A stretch of 64,000 bases of DNA. Origin: Candidatus Lightella neohaematopini. GTDB lineage: Bacteria; Pseudomonadota; Gammaproteobacteria; Enterobacterales; Enterobacteriaceae. The notes beneath the pieces were generated by a model, which had not been told where the DNA came from, made no database searches, and worked only from the letters and a program-made list of their open reading frames with translations. Positions 42,213 through 53,656 of this stretch are shown here, piece by piece (the first letter of the stretch is position 1; every line of letters starts with the position of its first letter). Location: assembly GCA_025728535.1 (NCBI GenBank), contig JAOBJO010000001.1, positions 152,027 to 216,026 of the forward strand. Reading direction: 5' to 3'. The position numbers and the translations under genes are program-made.

Positions 42213-42673
42213 AAATATTTTTTTATTATATTAACAATATCATTTTTTAATATTTTAGTATAAATGTCATGATTAATCATTATAACTGGACTATAATCAC
42301 ATCTTCCTAAACAACCTGTAGGTAAAAATGTAAATTTATTATTTTTAGTAGTTTGACCTAGTTTAATATTTAATATTAGTTCAATATTTTTTTTGATATT
42401 ATTACAACCATTTAAATAACATACGATACTATCACAATAGTATATAATATTTTTACCTACAGGTTTACGAAATATCTTACTATAAAATGTTGCTACCGAT
42501 TCTACTTCACTAATTGACAAATCTAATATTTTTGCAATATAAATAACTTCTTTATTTGATACCCAACCATATTTAGCTTGTGCTATTTTTAAAGCCTCAA
42601 TTATTAACGATCTTGGATGTTCATATAATTTCTTTTTTTGATTTATAATTTTATATTCTTCTTTTATCAACAT
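42209..42673 (-). CDS. nuoE: NADH-quinone oxidoreductase subunit E
   Basis: Carries the 2Fe-2S cluster N1a near the NADH site. It has 154 residues (E. coli 166). The four ligand cysteines are visible in YCDSIVC and [23 protein letters not shown] and VATFYSKIF are typical. It overlaps nuoF by 4 nt and follows nuoCD by 35 nt. Confidence 0.97.
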   Translation of the reverse strand: MLIKEEYKIINQKKKLYEHPRSLIIEALKIAQAKYGWVSNKEVIYIAKILDLSISEVESVATFYSKIFRKPVGKNIIYYCDSIVCYLNGCNNIKKNIELILNIKLGQTTKNNKFTFLPTGCLGRCDYSPVIMINHDIYTKILKNDIVNIIKKYL

Positions 42674-42708
42674 ACTTATAATTTAATATTAAGAATTAAT
42701 TTTTTATC

Positions 42709-44487
42709 TTATCTATCAACATCTGACATTACAAAATCTATACTACCAAGATAAGATATTAGATCTGGGATAAAACTTCCTTTGATCACACTTGGAATTT
42801 GTTGTAAGTGAGGAAAACTAGGAGTACGAATTCTAGTTCTATAACTCATAACATTACCATCACTAATTAAATAATAACTATTTATTCCTTTAGTAGCTTC
42901 AATCATCTGTAATGATTCGTTAGCTGTTATAGTTGGTCCCCAAGAAATATTTACAAAATGATTAATTAAAGACTCTATGTTTTTTAGAGTCTTACTTTTA
43001 TTAATAGGAGTAGTTATGTTATGATATACTTTAAATGGTCCACTAGGCATATTATTTAAGCATTGTTTTAAAATATTAATACTTTGAAATATCTCTTCTA
43101 TTTTTAGAACTAAACGATTATAACAATCACTTATTCCATCACCAATTGGAATATCAAAATCAAAATTTTCATAACCTGAATACGGACGACATTTACGTAT
43201 ATCAAAATTAATACCAGTAGCTCTTAAGGCAGCACCTGTTACTCCCCAATTAATAGCATCTTTGCTATTATAAGCAGCTACTCCTTTAGTACGATTACGT
43301 AATATACTATTATTTATAGAAATTTTTATATAATTATTTAATCTTTTTGGTAACCAATGTATCAATTCTTTCAATAATTTTTGCCATCCATTTGGTAAAT
43401 CGTTAGCTAAACCACCAATACGAAACCATGCTGGATGCATTCTAGCACCAGTAATATGTTCTATAATATTGTAAATTTTTTGTCTATCAGTAAAAATTAA
43501 AAATATTGGAGTCATACCACCTAAATCGTGAATATAAGTACCTATATATAATAAATGACTATTAATTCTAAATAATTCAGATAACATTACTCTTATTACT
43601 TTTATACGTTCAGATACCTTAATTCCAGCTAATTTTTCTACTGCTAATATGTATGGCATTTCATTTATACATCCACCGAGATATTCTACACGATCAGTAT
43701 ACGGTATATAATTATGCCATGTCTTAAATTCACTAATTTTTTCTGCTCCTCTATGATGATATCCAATATCTGGTACACAACTAATAATTTGTTCTCCCTT
43801 TAATTTTAGAATTAAACGAAATACACCATGTACAGATGGATGATTGGGTCCTAAATTAAGAAAGGTAAAATTTTTATATTTATTGTTTTTTGTATTTGTT
43901 TTCTGTTTATTAAAATTAAAAGATGAGTTATCATTCATAATAACGTTACTATAGTATTCATTATTATTATAGTTATATTCTTGTTCAGTTGCTTTAACTA
44001 AATAATCTTTACGTAATGGATAACCAGTCCAATTTTTAGGCATAATAAGATTAGTCAAATTAGGATGATTTATAAACTTGATACCAAACATTTCCCAAGT
44101 CTCACGTTCATACCAATTAGCATTAACAAATATATTACTTATGGTTGGTACGTACAAACTATTTTTCGATAATGCTACTTTTATTATAATATCATGATTT
44201 CTTTCTATAGAAATTAGGTGATAGAATACAGTGTAGTCTAATTTTGGTGTATTATTATCATTTTTTCTTAATCTTTCATCTATACCATGCAGATCATATA
44301 ACATAGAATATGATTTAGTTAGTTCTTGTTTTAAAAAAATAATTGTTTTTATTAATAAATCACGACTAATCCATATTACTGGGTATTTTATTTTAGTCTT
44401 TTGTACAACTAAATTATTTGGACATAAATAAGATTTTAATTGTTTAATTAGTGAATAATTTTTACTATTTTTTAATTCTTTTATCAT
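42709..44487 (-). CDS. nuoCD: NADH-quinone oxidoreductase fused subunits C and D
   Basis: Fusion of the 30-kDa (C) and 49-kDa (D) subunits next to the quinone-reduction site, characteristic of Enterobacterales and relatives. It has 592 residues, full length. The C part (about 1-190) includes [14 protein letters not shown] and [18 protein letters not shown]. The D part starts at [19 protein letters not shown] and includes [10 protein letters not shown], the quinone-binding HxxH loop and the C-terminal [12 protein letters not shown]. The linker between C and D (around 185-205) is Asn/Lys rich. Confidence 0.97.
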   Translation of the reverse strand: MIKELKNSKNYSLIKQLKSYLCPNNLVVQKTKIKYPVIWISRDLLIKTIIFLKQELTKSYSMLYDLHGIDERLRKNDNNTPKLDYTVFYHLISIERNHDIIIKVALSKNSLYVPTISNIFVNANWYERETWEMFGIKFINHPNLTNLIMPKNWTGYPLRKDYLVKATEQEYNYNNNEYYSNVIMNDNSSFNFNKQKTNTKNNKYKNFTFLNLGPNHPSVHGVFRLILKLKGEQIISCVPDIGYHHRGAEKISEFKTWHNYIPYTDRVEYLGGCINEMPYILAVEKLAGIKVSERIKVIRVMLSELFRINSHLLYIGTYIHDLGGMTPIFLIFTDRQKIYNIIEHITGARMHPAWFRIGGLANDLPNGWQKLLKELIHWLPKRLNNYIKISINNSILRNRTKGVAAYNSKDAINWGVTGAALRATGINFDIRKCRPYSGYENFDFDIPIGDGISDCYNRLVLKIEEIFQSINILKQCLNNMPSGPFKVYHNITTPINKSKTLKNIESLINHFVNISWGPTITANESLQMIEATKGINSYYLISDGNVMSYRTRIRTPSFPHLQQIPSVIKGSFIPDLISYLGSIDFVMSDVDR

Positions 44488-44542
44488 AATTAATTTATGA
44501 TACTGTTTTTATTAGTTTTATAACAATTTAGATATTATTTTA

Positions 44543-45118
44543 TTATGTTTTTTTATAATAGTTTACATTATCATTAACAATCCATGATAATGGACGTTTC
44601 TCACTTCTTATAAATTTTTGTAATAGTAATAATGCTTGAATGTATGCTTCTGGACGAGGAGGACAACCAGGTATATAAATATCAACAGGTATAATCTTAT
44701 CTACTCCTTGGACTACAGAGTACACGTCATACATACCACCTGAATTAGCACAAGAACCCATAGATATTACCCATTTAGGTTCTAACATTTGTTCATATAA
44801 TCTTTTTATTATCGGTGCCATTTTAATAAACGGGGTACCAGCTATAACCATTAGATCAGCTTGTCTAGGAGATGAACGAATAACCTCTGATCCAAATCTA
44901 GCAACATCATGAACAGCAGTAAAAGTAGTGGTCATTTCTACATAACAACATGACAATCCAAAATTATATGGCCATAAAGAATTACTTAATCCCCAGTTAA
45001 CTAATTTAGCTAAACTATTTTTTAATCTACCAAAAAAAATACTTTTTTTTGTTATTAAACTAGTTACACTAAAATTTTTATTTTTATAATTATACTTAAT
45101 TTTTGAACAATTATTCAT
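44543..45118 (-). CDS. nuoB: NADH-quinone oxidoreductase subunit B
   Basis: Holds cluster N2, which passes electrons to quinone. It has 191 residues; E. coli NuoB has 220 and the shortening is mainly at the C-terminus. The cluster cysteines are in [20 protein letters not shown] and PGCPPRPEA, with [16 protein letters not shown] also intact. It is 21 nt downstream of nuoA. Confidence 0.97.
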   Translation of the reverse strand: MNNCSKIKYNYKNKNFSVTSLITKKSIFFGRLKNSLAKLVNWGLSNSLWPYNFGLSCCYVEMTTTFTAVHDVARFGSEVIRSSPRQADLMVIAGTPFIKMAPIIKRLYEQMLEPKWVISMGSCANSGGMYDVYSVVQGVDKIIPVDIYIPGCPPRPEAYIQALLLLQKFIRSEKRPLSWIVNDNVNYYKKT

Positions 45119-45139
45119 ATTGTATTTATTAAGTGACTA

Positions 45140-45529
45140 TTACCGTTTATTAAATTTAAACATATTATTGTGTGTAATATAAATTAAACCAAATAATATA
45201 GTAGCCACAAATAATAACATATAATAAAAAATATTCCAACCTAAATTAATAGCATTAGCAGCCCAAATATACAAATAAAGACATTCTACATCAAAAATAA
45301 TAAACATTATAGATATTAAATAAAACTTATTATCTATATAAGATTTAGATAAACCAACAGGATTAATACCACTTTCAAATGGTGTATTTTTATTATTTGT
45401 ATTTATAGATTGTGATCTACTTCTTAATAAATATTTGAAAGATAATATTATGTAACATAATATTAAAGAAATAATAATTAACGTAAAAAGAAAATAAAAA
45501 AAATTACTATTAGTATAAATATGTAACAT
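45140..45529 (-). CDS. nuoA: NADH-quinone oxidoreductase subunit A
   Basis: First gene of the complex I operon, a three-helix membrane subunit near the quinone cavity. It has 129 residues (E. coli 147). The conserved loop PFESGINPVG and the acidic helix FIIFDVECLYLYIWA identify it. The operon promoter should lie upstream, in the 45.5-46.2 kb spacer, but I cannot pick it out from AT-rich background. Confidence 0.95.
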   Translation of the reverse strand: MLHIYTNSNFFYFLFTLIIISLILCYIILSFKYLLRSRSQSINTNNKNTPFESGINPVGLSKSYIDNKFYLISIMFIIFDVECLYLYIWAANAINLGWNIFYYMLLFVATILFGLIYITHNNMFKFNKR

Positions 45530-46240
45530 AATAATTTACCAAACAAAATAATTATAATTAATAAATAGTTATTTATTATAATAAATAACAATCTTTAACG
45601 TAAAGGTATATTATTATAATTCTATATTAGAAAAGTCATCATATACAATGAATAAAATAATTAATTTTATCATTAATATTTTTAATACAAAAATAAAAAA
45701 AACTATTGTTAATAGATAAATAATTTATTTAATTATGATATTCATAATAATACTGTTAAGTAACCATAATATAATATGGTTTTTCTTATATAAGCTAATA
45801 ATAATTTATTTCTTTTTTCTCATGTAACGACAGCTATTATAATTATTAAATTATTATGATATCTATTTCAGATGATATTCTGATGTAGAACGTAGTAAAA
45901 TAATTATACTATAAATACTAAATAATTATGAATTAATACTATTAAAAATATTATTATTATAAATGTATTTAATAATCTTTTTATTTTCTGTTGGTATATT
46001 TATTTTTAATTCTGTAATTTTTTTATCTGAATTACTTATAATTAAATGTGTTTATACATTTTTTATTTTCTTAATATATATAGTAATCTTATTACCAGTC
46101 TAGAATTACTAACAATAATTGTTATTTTTTTAATATATCTGTATTATTGGTAATTAACTAAAATAATATTGTATATTAATAATCATAAATAGCTAACGAT
46201 AGTTACTATATTTAGCAATAACTATTCTGATAATAAAATA
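45530..46240. other. Decayed spacer between nuoA and folC (about 710 nt)
   Basis: No intact gene is visible and every frame is broken by stops at short intervals. In E. coli this side of nuo holds lrhA and further genes, and dedD, cvpA and purF lie downstream of folC. On the minus strand just after folC a broken frame (KYSNYR, stop, LFMII) could be a fossil of the dedD N-terminus, but the similarity is too weak to claim. A 46-codon hydrophobic frame on the plus strand (45963-46103) is probably a by-product of T-rich DNA. The region must contain the start signals of the nuo operon. Confidence 0.55.
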
Positions 46241-47482
46241 TTATCGTAATATATCTTTTTTATTGTTAATGATTTTTAATATATTACCAACAGTTATAAA
46301 TGATCCTAATACTATAGCTACATCATTACAATTAATACTATTTATCATATAAAACCAAGCATCATTAATATTATTAAATGATAAACTATTAATGTTAGTA
46401 TATTTGATTAAATCAATATTACTTACTGCTCTATGATGTTCAATATTAGTACAATACCACGTATCAACTAATGGGTTAAGTATGTTGATTATTTTTATAA
46501 AATCTTTATCACGGAATATACCTATTAATACATGTATTTTCCCTAATATTGGTAATTTTTTTAATAAATTAACTAGATATTTAATAGCATGAAAATTATG
46601 TGCTACATCTAAAATAATATATGGATTTGTACTAATTATATTAAATCGTCCTGGCAACCAAGCATTAACTAATCCATAATAGATATTTTCTCTTGTTATA
46701 ATAAATGGTAATTTATTTATAACAGCTATAGCTACGGCCGCATTTTTTATTGGAATATTCTTAGGTATTGGTAGATTATTTAATTTTGTATTATGGTCTT
46801 GCCAACACCAATAATTATTATTATTTGTTAACCACCAATCATATTTATAATTATATAATATAGCACCTACAGTATCTGCTACTTCATAAATACTAATTGG
46901 TATATTATCATCACCTACAACTGCTACTTTGTTAAAACGAAATATACCAGATTTTTCTTTGGCAATGTCATTTCTAGTAAACCCTAAAAATTTAGTATGA
47001 TCTAAATCTATATTTGTAATTATAGTCAAATCAGCGTTAACAATATTAGTTGCATCTAATCTGCCACCTAATCCAACCTCTAATATTACAACATCTAATT
47101 TAAATTGACTAAATATATATAATGCTGATAATGTAGTAAATTCAAAATAACTTAATGAAGTTAATTTTCTAACATAATTAATAATATTAAATGATTTAAT
47201 ATGTATCAGATTATCTATTTCTCTACCATTAATTCTAATTCTTTCTTTATAGTTTATTAAATGTGGAGAATTATATACACCAACACTTATGCCTCTATGA
47301 AGTAACATTAATTCTATAAGACGACAAGTTGTACCCTTACCGTTAGTACCACTAATAGTAATGACAAATGATGATAAAGGTAATATATTTAACTTATCAG
47401 CCACAAAAGATATTCTATCTAATGTTAAATCAATTTCTTTATAATGTATGTTGCTAATATAATTTAACCAATTATTAATCAT
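46241..47482 (-). CDS. folC: Folylpolyglutamate/dihydrofolate synthase
   Basis: Adds glutamate to dihydropteroate and then to folates. It has 413 residues (E. coli 422). The ATP-binding motif TISGTNGKGTTCRLIE, the YNSPHLINYKERIRING segment, VILEVGLGGRLDATN and DLDHTKFLG are intact; C-terminal VIVLGSFITVG matches the family. It is the last gene of an accD-folC pair (11-nt gap), as in E. coli. It belongs with PabB and PabC to the folate pathway kept in this genome. Confidence 0.97.
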   Translation of the reverse strand: MINNWLNYISNIHYKEIDLTLDRISFVADKLNILPLSSFVITISGTNGKGTTCRLIELMLLHRGISVGVYNSPHLINYKERIRINGREIDNLIHIKSFNIINYVRKLTSLSYFEFTTLSALYIFSQFKLDVVILEVGLGGRLDATNIVNADLTIITNIDLDHTKFLGFTRNDIAKEKSGIFRFNKVAVVGDDNIPISIYEVADTVGAILYNYKYDWWLTNNNNYWCWQDHNTKLNNLPIPKNIPIKNAAVAIAVINKLPFIITRENIYYGLVNAWLPGRFNIISTNPYIILDVAHNFHAIKYLVNLLKKLPILGKIHVLIGIFRDKDFIKIINILNPLVDTWYCTNIEHHRAVSNIDLIKYTNINSLSFNNINDAWFYMINSINCNDVAIVLGSFITVGNILKIINNKKDILR

Positions 47483-47493
47483 ATAGTTTAAAA

Positions 47494-48351
47494 TTATTTT
47501 GGATATATTTTATGAGTTAACTTTGCTAATATTCTAGCGATACGTATTCGCATATCTAATCTATGTATTATTAAATCTATTGCTCCTTTTTCTAATAAAA
47601 ATTCACTTTTTTGAAAATTATTTGGTAATTTTTTATTTATAGTTTTTTCTATAATATTTGACCCAGTAAAACCAATTAACGCTTTTGGTTCAGCAATATT
47701 AATATCTCCTAACATTGCTAAACTTGCAGAAACACCACCCATAGTTGGATTAGTTAATATTGTAATATAAGGTAAACATTTTTTTTTTAGATGATATATA
47801 GCAGTGCTAACTTTAGCCATTTGCATAAGAGCTAGTATATCCTCTTGTATTCTAGCTCCACCACTTGCAATAAAACATATTAGTGGACAACTGTCTTTTA
47901 GTGATTGGTTAACAGCCATTACAAATTTTTCACCTACTGCAACTGACATAGAACCACCAATAAACTTAAATTCAAATGATAAAGACACCACTGGCATATT
48001 ATACAATGTTCCCTTTATAACTATAAGTGCATTATGTTCTTTAGTTATTTTTTTTGCTATTAATAAACGATCTTGATATTTTATTTTATCTTTAAAACCA
48101 AATATATCTTTATCTATAATGTCAACACCTAATTCTACTTGTTTATTCTTATCTAAGAATGTGTTTAATCTTAGCCTAGCTGATATATACATATGATGAT
48201 CACATTTAGGGCATACGTTTAAATTTTTTGTCAGTTCTTTTTTATATAAAATTTGATTACAATCATCACATTTTGTCCATAAATTATTTGATGTATTTAA
48301 TTTATTAGTTGTTGTAATATTTTTTTTTATAACCTTATTAATCCAATTCAT
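47494..48351 (-). CDS. accD: Acetyl-CoA carboxylase carboxyltransferase beta subunit
   Basis: With AccA (not in this window) transfers the carboxyl group from biotin-AccB to acetyl-CoA. It has 285 residues (E. coli 304). The zinc ribbon cysteines are C28, C31, C47 and C50. [38 protein letters not shown] and [17 protein letters not shown] form the oxyanion and active-site region and are well conserved. The C-terminal tail is trimmed. It lies between folC and truA. Confidence 0.97.
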   Translation of the reverse strand: MNWINKVIKKNITTTNKLNTSNNLWTKCDDCNQILYKKELTKNLNVCPKCDHHMYISARLRLNTFLDKNKQVELGVDIIDKDIFGFKDKIKYQDRLLIAKKITKEHNALIVIKGTLYNMPVVSLSFEFKFIGGSMSVAVGEKFVMAVNQSLKDSCPLICFIASGGARIQEDILALMQMAKVSTAIYHLKKKCLPYITILTNPTMGGVSASLAMLGDINIAEPKALIGFTGSNIIEKTINKKLPNNFQKSEFLLEKGAIDLIIHRLDMRIRIARILAKLTHKIYPK

Positions 48352-48391
48352 ATAAACTATAAGTTAAAGTAAAACTTAATGTTAATTTTTA

Positions 48392-49171
48392 TTAAAAGAA
48401 ATGTTTAACATTAAAATATCTTGGAATTAAAAATTCATGCGGATAGTATACTAATACTAAATATAAACCATTCGCTGAAACAGTTTTAATTAAATTAATT
48501 TTCTTGTCTACATTAATAATATTTTTTATCCAATCTATTGATTTTTTTCCAGAACCAATATCTAATAACACTCCTACAATATTTCTTACCATGTGGTATA
48601 AAAATGAGTTTGCTTTAATATCAATTACTAGATAGTTACCATATCTATTAATAGACAAGTTATATATTTTTCTCCAAGATGATATAGATTGACAATCTGA
48701 TTGTTTAATTGAAATAAAATTATGTTCTCCTATTAAATAATTTGCTGCTTTTTTCATGCTATATTCATCTAACATATAATATATATGATTAACTTTATTA
48801 TAATACAAAGATGAACGTATTTTACTATTATATATAATATATTGATATCTTCTAGCATAAGCACTATATCTAGCATGAAATGAATCTGGTACTCTTCTAA
48901 TCCATTTAATAGAAATACTACTAGGTAAATTAGAATTCATTCCCATTATCCATGCTTTATCTGTTAAACTAATATTTGTTTTAAAATGAATTACTTGTCC
49001 AATAGCATGTACTCCAGCATCTGTTCTACCAGCACAGAAAACATTAATTTTTTCATTGGTTATACTAAATATTGCTTTTTCTACTTCTTCTTGCACACTC
49101 GGCAAATTTTTTTGTTTTTGCCAACCATGGTAGTTAGTACCATCGTATTCAATACCAAATGCTAATTTCAT
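48392..49171 (-). CDS. truA: tRNA pseudouridine(38-40) synthase
   Basis: Makes pseudouridine in the anticodon arm of tRNAs. It has 259 residues (E. coli 270). The catalytic aspartate is Asp51 in CAGRTDAGVHA; FHARYSAYARRYQYIIYN and FLYHMVRNIVGVLLDIG are conserved. It starts about 9 residues later than the E. coli protein. It lies between accD and the remains of pdxB, the order seen in E. coli once usg and dedA are removed. Confidence 0.97.
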   Translation of the reverse strand: MKLAFGIEYDGTNYHGWQKQKNLPSVQEEVEKAIFSITNEKINVFCAGRTDAGVHAIGQVIHFKTNISLTDKAWIMGMNSNLPSSISIKWIRRVPDSFHARYSAYARRYQYIIYNSKIRSSLYYNKVNHIYYMLDEYSMKKAANYLIGEHNFISIKQSDCQSISSWRKIYNLSINRYGNYLVIDIKANSFLYHMVRNIVGVLLDIGSGKKSIDWIKNIINVDKKINLIKTVSANGLYLVLVYYPHEFLIPRYFNVKHFF

Positions 49172-49228
49172 ATCTAATTTAAAGTAATTAATTTTAATAT
49201 AAATAATACAATTATATTTTATTTAACA

Positions 49229-50303
49229 TCAAAACCAATATCTAAAAATTTTTTTAATTATATCCATATTGTTAGACATAATACTAATTACTGACCATTC
49301 ATTACGATTCTTATAATTCTTTCTTAATAAATCAAAATTATTATAATTTGTAATTACGTTTCTTATATCATATATTTTATTAATCAGTAATCTTAAAATA
49401 TTATTTTTTAATACAATACAATTTGTATTATGTTTAATCATATAATTTTGGTAACATAATTTATACTAGTTTTTATTTAGATTAAGATTAAAAAATTAAT
49501 ACAATCATTAAATATTTTAGTTATTACATTTTTACTATTTAATATACAACTAGTAATACGAAAAAGTATTAATAATAACTATGTTTAATAATTTTACTGA
49601 TATATTTAATTTACTTTCCCCAAATATCTAGAATAACATATATTAATTTACCATTATCTATAGCTTTTAATAAAGATTTATTGTCTATCAATAATAATTT
49701 AGATATATTAATAATAATATTATTAATTTATATAACATTAATATCTTTACTAATTAAATACTAAGTTGGATATTTAATACATTTAATTAATAGAGTATGT
49801 AATATAATTATATTAAGTTTGGTAATTAATTTTTCTAATGATATTAAATTATAGTTAGTACATCTATCTAATAATAGATAATATCACTATACCATATGTA
49901 TTGAATTTATAATATAAGTAACCAATATTAACTATACCTATTATTCTAATTATTTTATTTCTTAGAAATAAATTATTTATTTTCATAACATATAATACTA
50001 CTGAAAATACATATTTAACTAGTGCATTAGTAGTATAATAATAAGTAATAGATAATTCTATTTTCATATCTTTTAAAATTAAACTACTAACATAATTAGG
50101 TCGAAATTACTAATCCTATAAATTGTAATATACTATTTTCTAAAAATTATTTATTAATTTGTATAACAAATTTAATTATTAAAAAATCTATATTATATGA
50201 AATTTTAGATGATATTTATTTACTATTTACTAAATCTACCCAATAAACAGAACATAAATAATAATTTACCATATAGTATTTCTTCATCTACTAAAATTTT
50301 CAT
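49229..50303 (-). pseudogene. pdxB: Decayed erythronate-4-phosphate dehydrogenase (pdxB) pseudogene
   Basis: Four colinear fragments of E. coli PdxB remain in different frames on the minus strand. The start MKILVDEE (ATG at 50303) runs into a stop after 26 codons. NALVKYVFSVVL and the broken NAD-binding IIGIVNIG lie near 49900-50040. SLLKAIDNGKLIYVILDIWG lies near 49615-49690, where E. coli has LNEGQKLSVVLDVWEG. The C-terminal LLINKIYDIRN and FDLLRKNYKNRNEWS lie at 49229-49441. Spacing matches the 378-residue protein with small deletions. PdxB makes the B6 precursor in the DXP-dependent pathway, so de novo PLP synthesis by this route is lost. Position between truA and fabB is as in E. coli. 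Confidence 0.9.
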
Positions 50304-50305
50304 AA

Positions 50306-51514
50306 TTATATTTTTCGCATTATTAATGATACATTCGTACCACCAAATCCAAAACTATTACTCATAACTGTTTTTAACAAACAATTGGTTGTTTTTGTTA
50401 CTAGATTCATATTTCTTGCTTTTGGATCTAATATTTCTATATTAATGCTAGGAGCAATAAAATTATTTTCTAACATTAATAATGTAAATATTACTTCATG
50501 TACTCCAGCTGCTCCTAATGAGTGACCTGTCATGGATTTAGTTGATGAAAAAGCTGGATGTTTACTACCAAATGTTTTTTGTATGGCTTCTAGTTCTTTT
50601 ATATCACCTAATATCGTTGATGTTCCATGAACATTAATATAATCTATTGGAGTGTTAACGTCTTCTAGTGCCATTTTCATACAACGTATAGCACCATCTC
50701 CAGATGGTATAACCATATTAATACCATCAGATGTTGCTCCATAACCAATAATTTCAGCATATATATGAGCATTTCGTGATATAGCATGTTCTAATTCTTC
50801 TACTACTATAATACCACCACCACCAGCTATTACAAAACCATCTCTATTAATATCATATACTCTAGATGCTTTTTCTGGAACTGTATTATATTTAGTAGAT
50901 AAAGCTCCCATAGCATCAAATTCACAAGCCATTTCCCAACATAATTCTTCGCCGCCACCAGCAAAAATTATATCTTGTTTACCATATTTAATAATTTCCA
51001 TAGCATGACCAATACAATGTGCTGAAGTAGCACAAGCTGAACTAATGGAATAACTTACCCCTTTTATTCCAAAAAATGTTGATAAACAAGCAGATATTCC
51101 AGAAGACATAGCTTTTGTTACTAAATATGGACTAACCCCTCTTAATCCTTTAGATTTCATATTAATAGAACCAATAACTTGATTTCTAGGTGATCCACCA
51201 CCTGAACCAACGATTAATCCAGTTCTATGATTGGATATCATTTTTTTTGATAAATTAGCATCTATAATAGCTTGTTCCATAGATAAATAAGCATAAATGG
51301 AAGCATCACTCATAAAACGTGACATTTTCCTATTAATAATATCTTTGGTGTTTAATTTAATATTTCCCCAAATATGACTACGCATACCAGAGTCTTTTAG
51401 TTCTTGAGAAAAAGTAATGCCTGACGTACCATTTTTTAATGATTCTATTACTTCTATTTTATTATTACCAATACTTGATATAATACCCAATCCGGTTATC
51501 ACCGAACGTTTCAT
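50306..51514 (-). CDS. fabB: 3-oxoacyl-ACP synthase I
   Basis: Condensing enzyme of fatty acid elongation and, in E. coli, essential for unsaturated chains. It has 402 residues (E. coli 406), highly conserved. Catalytic Cys161 is in [10 protein letters not shown] and the two histidines are in [11 protein letters not shown] and [21 protein letters not shown] closes the protein. As fabF is missing from the acpP locus, FabB is probably the only elongating synthase. It is preceded by an AGGGG site and followed 2 nt later by the pdxB fossil. Confidence 0.98.
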   Translation of the reverse strand: MKRSVITGLGIISSIGNNKIEVIESLKNGTSGITFSQELKDSGMRSHIWGNIKLNTKDIINRKMSRFMSDASIYAYLSMEQAIIDANLSKKMISNHRTGLIVGSGGGSPRNQVIGSINMKSKGLRGVSPYLVTKAMSSGISACLSTFFGIKGVSYSISSACATSAHCIGHAMEIIKYGKQDIIFAGGGEELCWEMACEFDAMGALSTKYNTVPEKASRVYDINRDGFVIAGGGGIIVVEELEHAISRNAHIYAEIIGYGATSDGINMVIPSGDGAIRCMKMALEDVNTPIDYINVHGTSTILGDIKELEAIQKTFGSKHPAFSSTKSMTGHSLGAAGVHEVIFTLLMLENNFIAPSINIEILDPKARNMNLVTKTTNCLLKTVMSNSFGFGGTNVSLIMRKI

Positions 51515-51520
51515 TTATTA

Positions 51521-51525
51521 CCCCT
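51521..51525 (-). promoter_or_regulatory. Ribosome binding site of fabB
   Basis: On the minus strand AGGGG lies 6 nt before the fabB ATG (51514). It is one of few clear Shine-Dalgarno sequences in this window and supports the chosen start. Confidence 0.55.
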
Positions 51526-51639
51526 ATATTGTAATAATTAATAAGTTAATTTTAATATATTAACAATTTTTATTAAAAAATAAGTATTTTATATAGAGAA
51601 TATTTAAAATATTATAATTTAATTATTAATAGTTTTGTA

Positions 51640-52704
51640 TTACTTATTTATATATTGTACTTGTTGACGTAATACATGATCCATTAATACAATTGCTAAC
51701 ATAGCTTCAGCTACTGGAATTGCTCTAATACCAATACATGGATCATGTCTTCCATAATTAGATAAATTAACACTAATGTTATTGTGATTTATAGTTTTTA
51801 TTGGTAATTTTATACTAGATGTCGGCTTAATTGCTAGATGAATAATAATCGGTTGTCCATTACTAATTCCACCTAAAATACCACCTGCATGATTATTAAC
51901 AAAACCATTAGGCTGTATCTCATCTCTGCTGTTACTTCCTAACATACTAACGAATTTAAAACCATCACCGATTTCTATTCCTTTAACTGCTCCAATACTC
52001 ATTAATGCATGAGCAATATCTGCATTTAATTTATCAAATACTGGTTCTCCTAATCCAATTGGTATATTTTTTGCTACAACTGTAATTTTTGCTCCTACTG
52101 AATTACCTGATTTTTTTAACATATTTAAAAGTTTATTAAGTTTATAAATTTTATTTTTATTTAAACAATAAAATTTATTATTCTTTATATATAAAATATT
52201 TGGAGGACTAAATTTTATATTACCAATTTGGGTTAAGTACCCATTAATTATGATATTATGATAACTTAACAAAAATTTTTTTGCTATAGCTCCAGCGGCA
52301 ACTCTAACAACTGTTTCTCTGGCTGAAGCTCTACCACCACCTCTATAATCATAGTATTTATATTTTTTATGATAAGTAAAATCTGCATGCCCTGGTCTAT
52401 AAATATTTTTTATGTATTTATACTCATCAGAATTATATCCATTATTCATTACCAACAGTCCTATACTGGTTCCAGTAGTTTTTCCCTTAAAAACCCCAGA
52501 TAAAATTTTTATATAATCTAATTCTTTTCTTGGAGTAACAAAATTAGATGTTCCTGGCCTTCTACGATTTATGTCATATTGTAAGTCTTTTTCACATAAA
52601 TCAATTCCTGAAGGAACTCCATCAACTACAGCTCCTATACAAATACCATGCGATTCACCAAAAGTTGTTACGCGAAATAATTGGCCAATACTATTTCCAA
52701 CCAT
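51640..52704 (-). CDS. aroC: Chorismate synthase
   Basis: Makes chorismate, the branch point to aromatic amino acids, p-aminobenzoate and quinones; needs reduced FMN. It has 354 residues (E. coli 361). [34 protein letters not shown]-like [23 protein letters not shown] and the C-terminal [18 protein letters not shown] are intact. It supplies PabB in this window. It follows prmB by 40 nt, as in E. coli. Confidence 0.98.
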   Translation of the reverse strand: MVGNSIGQLFRVTTFGESHGICIGAVVDGVPSGIDLCEKDLQYDINRRRPGTSNFVTPRKELDYIKILSGVFKGKTTGTSIGLLVMNNGYNSDEYKYIKNIYRPGHADFTYHKKYKYYDYRGGGRASARETVVRVAAGAIAKKFLLSYHNIIINGYLTQIGNIKFSPPNILYIKNNKFYCLNKNKIYKLNKLLNMLKKSGNSVGAKITVVAKNIPIGLGEPVFDKLNADIAHALMSIGAVKGIEIGDGFKFVSMLGSNSRDEIQPNGFVNNHAGGILGGISNGQPIIIHLAIKPTSSIKLPIKTINHNNISVNLSNYGRHDPCIGIRAIPVAEAMLAIVLMDHVLRQQVQYINK

Positions 52705-52744
52705 ATATAAAAATTAATTTACCTGTTTTTTAATAAAATTATGA

Positions 52745-53656
52745 CTAATAGTTATTATAATAATATTTTATAATAGATAACTGTTTTTTTGTTAAGTAAA
52801 AAATATTATTATCACATACTTTAATCCAATTAAATAATATTTTTGGATATTGTTTAATTAATTTATCTTTGTTTTTTCCTACTTCGCAAAACAGTAGTCC
52901 GTTATTACATAAGTATTGATCTGAATAAAATATAATTTTTTTTATCATATATAAATTATTATTAGATAATAAACTAATTGTTGGTTCATAAAGAAACTCT
53001 TTTGGTAAATGGTTCATTTCTTCTTTACTTACATATGGTGGATTTGCTATAATTAAGTCATATTGATTATTTGGTGGTAGTACTTGAAATAAATCTGAGC
53101 AAATTGGTGTAATTTGTTTATCAAGATTATAATTATATATATTTATTTCAGCTACATCTAGAGCATCATAAGATATATCTATTGCATCAATCAAAGTGTT
53201 TTTGTATATATTAGCCATTAATATAGCAAGACAACCACTTCCAGTACACATATCTAATATATATCTAGGTTCAAATTTTAATATATTAAAAAATTTATTA
53301 ATAATTAATTTTCCTATTGGTGATCTCGGTATAATTACATTACGATTAATAAATAATTCTAATCCATAATACCAAGATATATTAGTTAAGTATGGTACTG
53401 GTATATTTTTATTAATACGAAAATTAACTAAATTAAATATATGATCTTTTTCTTTTAAAGTTAACTTAGCATAATATACCTCCTTTGGAGTATTTATAGA
53501 TAAATTTAAACTACTAAATACTAAATAAAATGCTTCGTCCCAAGAATTATTAGTACCATGCCCATAATAAACATTTGAATCATTTAATTTACTAGTAATC
53601 CATCTTATTATATCTAGTATAGAAAATAGTTCTTTTGTTTCTGTTTTCAGTAACAT
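52745..53656 (-). CDS. prmB: Ribosomal protein uL3 glutamine methyltransferase
   Basis: Methylates a glutamine of ribosomal protein L3 with S-adenosylmethionine. I chose the ATG at 53656: the upstream in-frame TTG at 53680 adds 8 residues without homology. It has 303 residues (E. coli 310). YYGHGTNNSWDEA near the N-terminus is diagnostic for PrmB over PrmC. SAM motif DMCTGSGCLAI and catalytic NPPY are present. It is adjacent to aroC as in E. coli. Confidence 0.95.
   Translation of the reverse strand: MLLKTETKELFSILDIIRWITSKLNDSNVYYGHGTNNSWDEAFYLVFSSLNLSINTPKEVYYAKLTLKEKDHIFNLVNFRINKNIPVPYLTNISWYYGLELFINRNVIIPRSPIGKLIINKFFNILKFEPRYILDMCTGSGCLAILMANIYKNTLIDAIDISYDALDVAEINIYNYNLDKQITPICSDLFQVLPPNNQYDLIIANPPYVSKEEMNHLPKEFLYEPTISLLSNNNLYMIKKIIFYSDQYLCNNGLLFCEVGKNKDKLIKQYPKILFNWIKVCDNNIFYLTKKQLSIIKYYYNNY

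Noticed and set aside
45963..46103. 46-codon hydrophobic open frame (MYLIIFLFSVGIF...) on the plus strand
   Set aside because: T-rich DNA automatically encodes Phe/Leu/Ile; no ribosome binding site or homologue recognised.
47804..48076. 90-codon plus-strand frame inside accD
   Set aside because: Antisense to conserved AccD active-site region.
49229..49441. 70-codon minus-strand frame as an independent small gene
   Set aside because: It aligns with the PdxB C-terminus (FDLLRKNYKNRNEWS) and belongs to the same pseudogene.
49864..50067. 67-codon minus-strand frame as an independent small gene
   Set aside because: It aligns with the middle of PdxB and is one fragment of the pdxB pseudogene.
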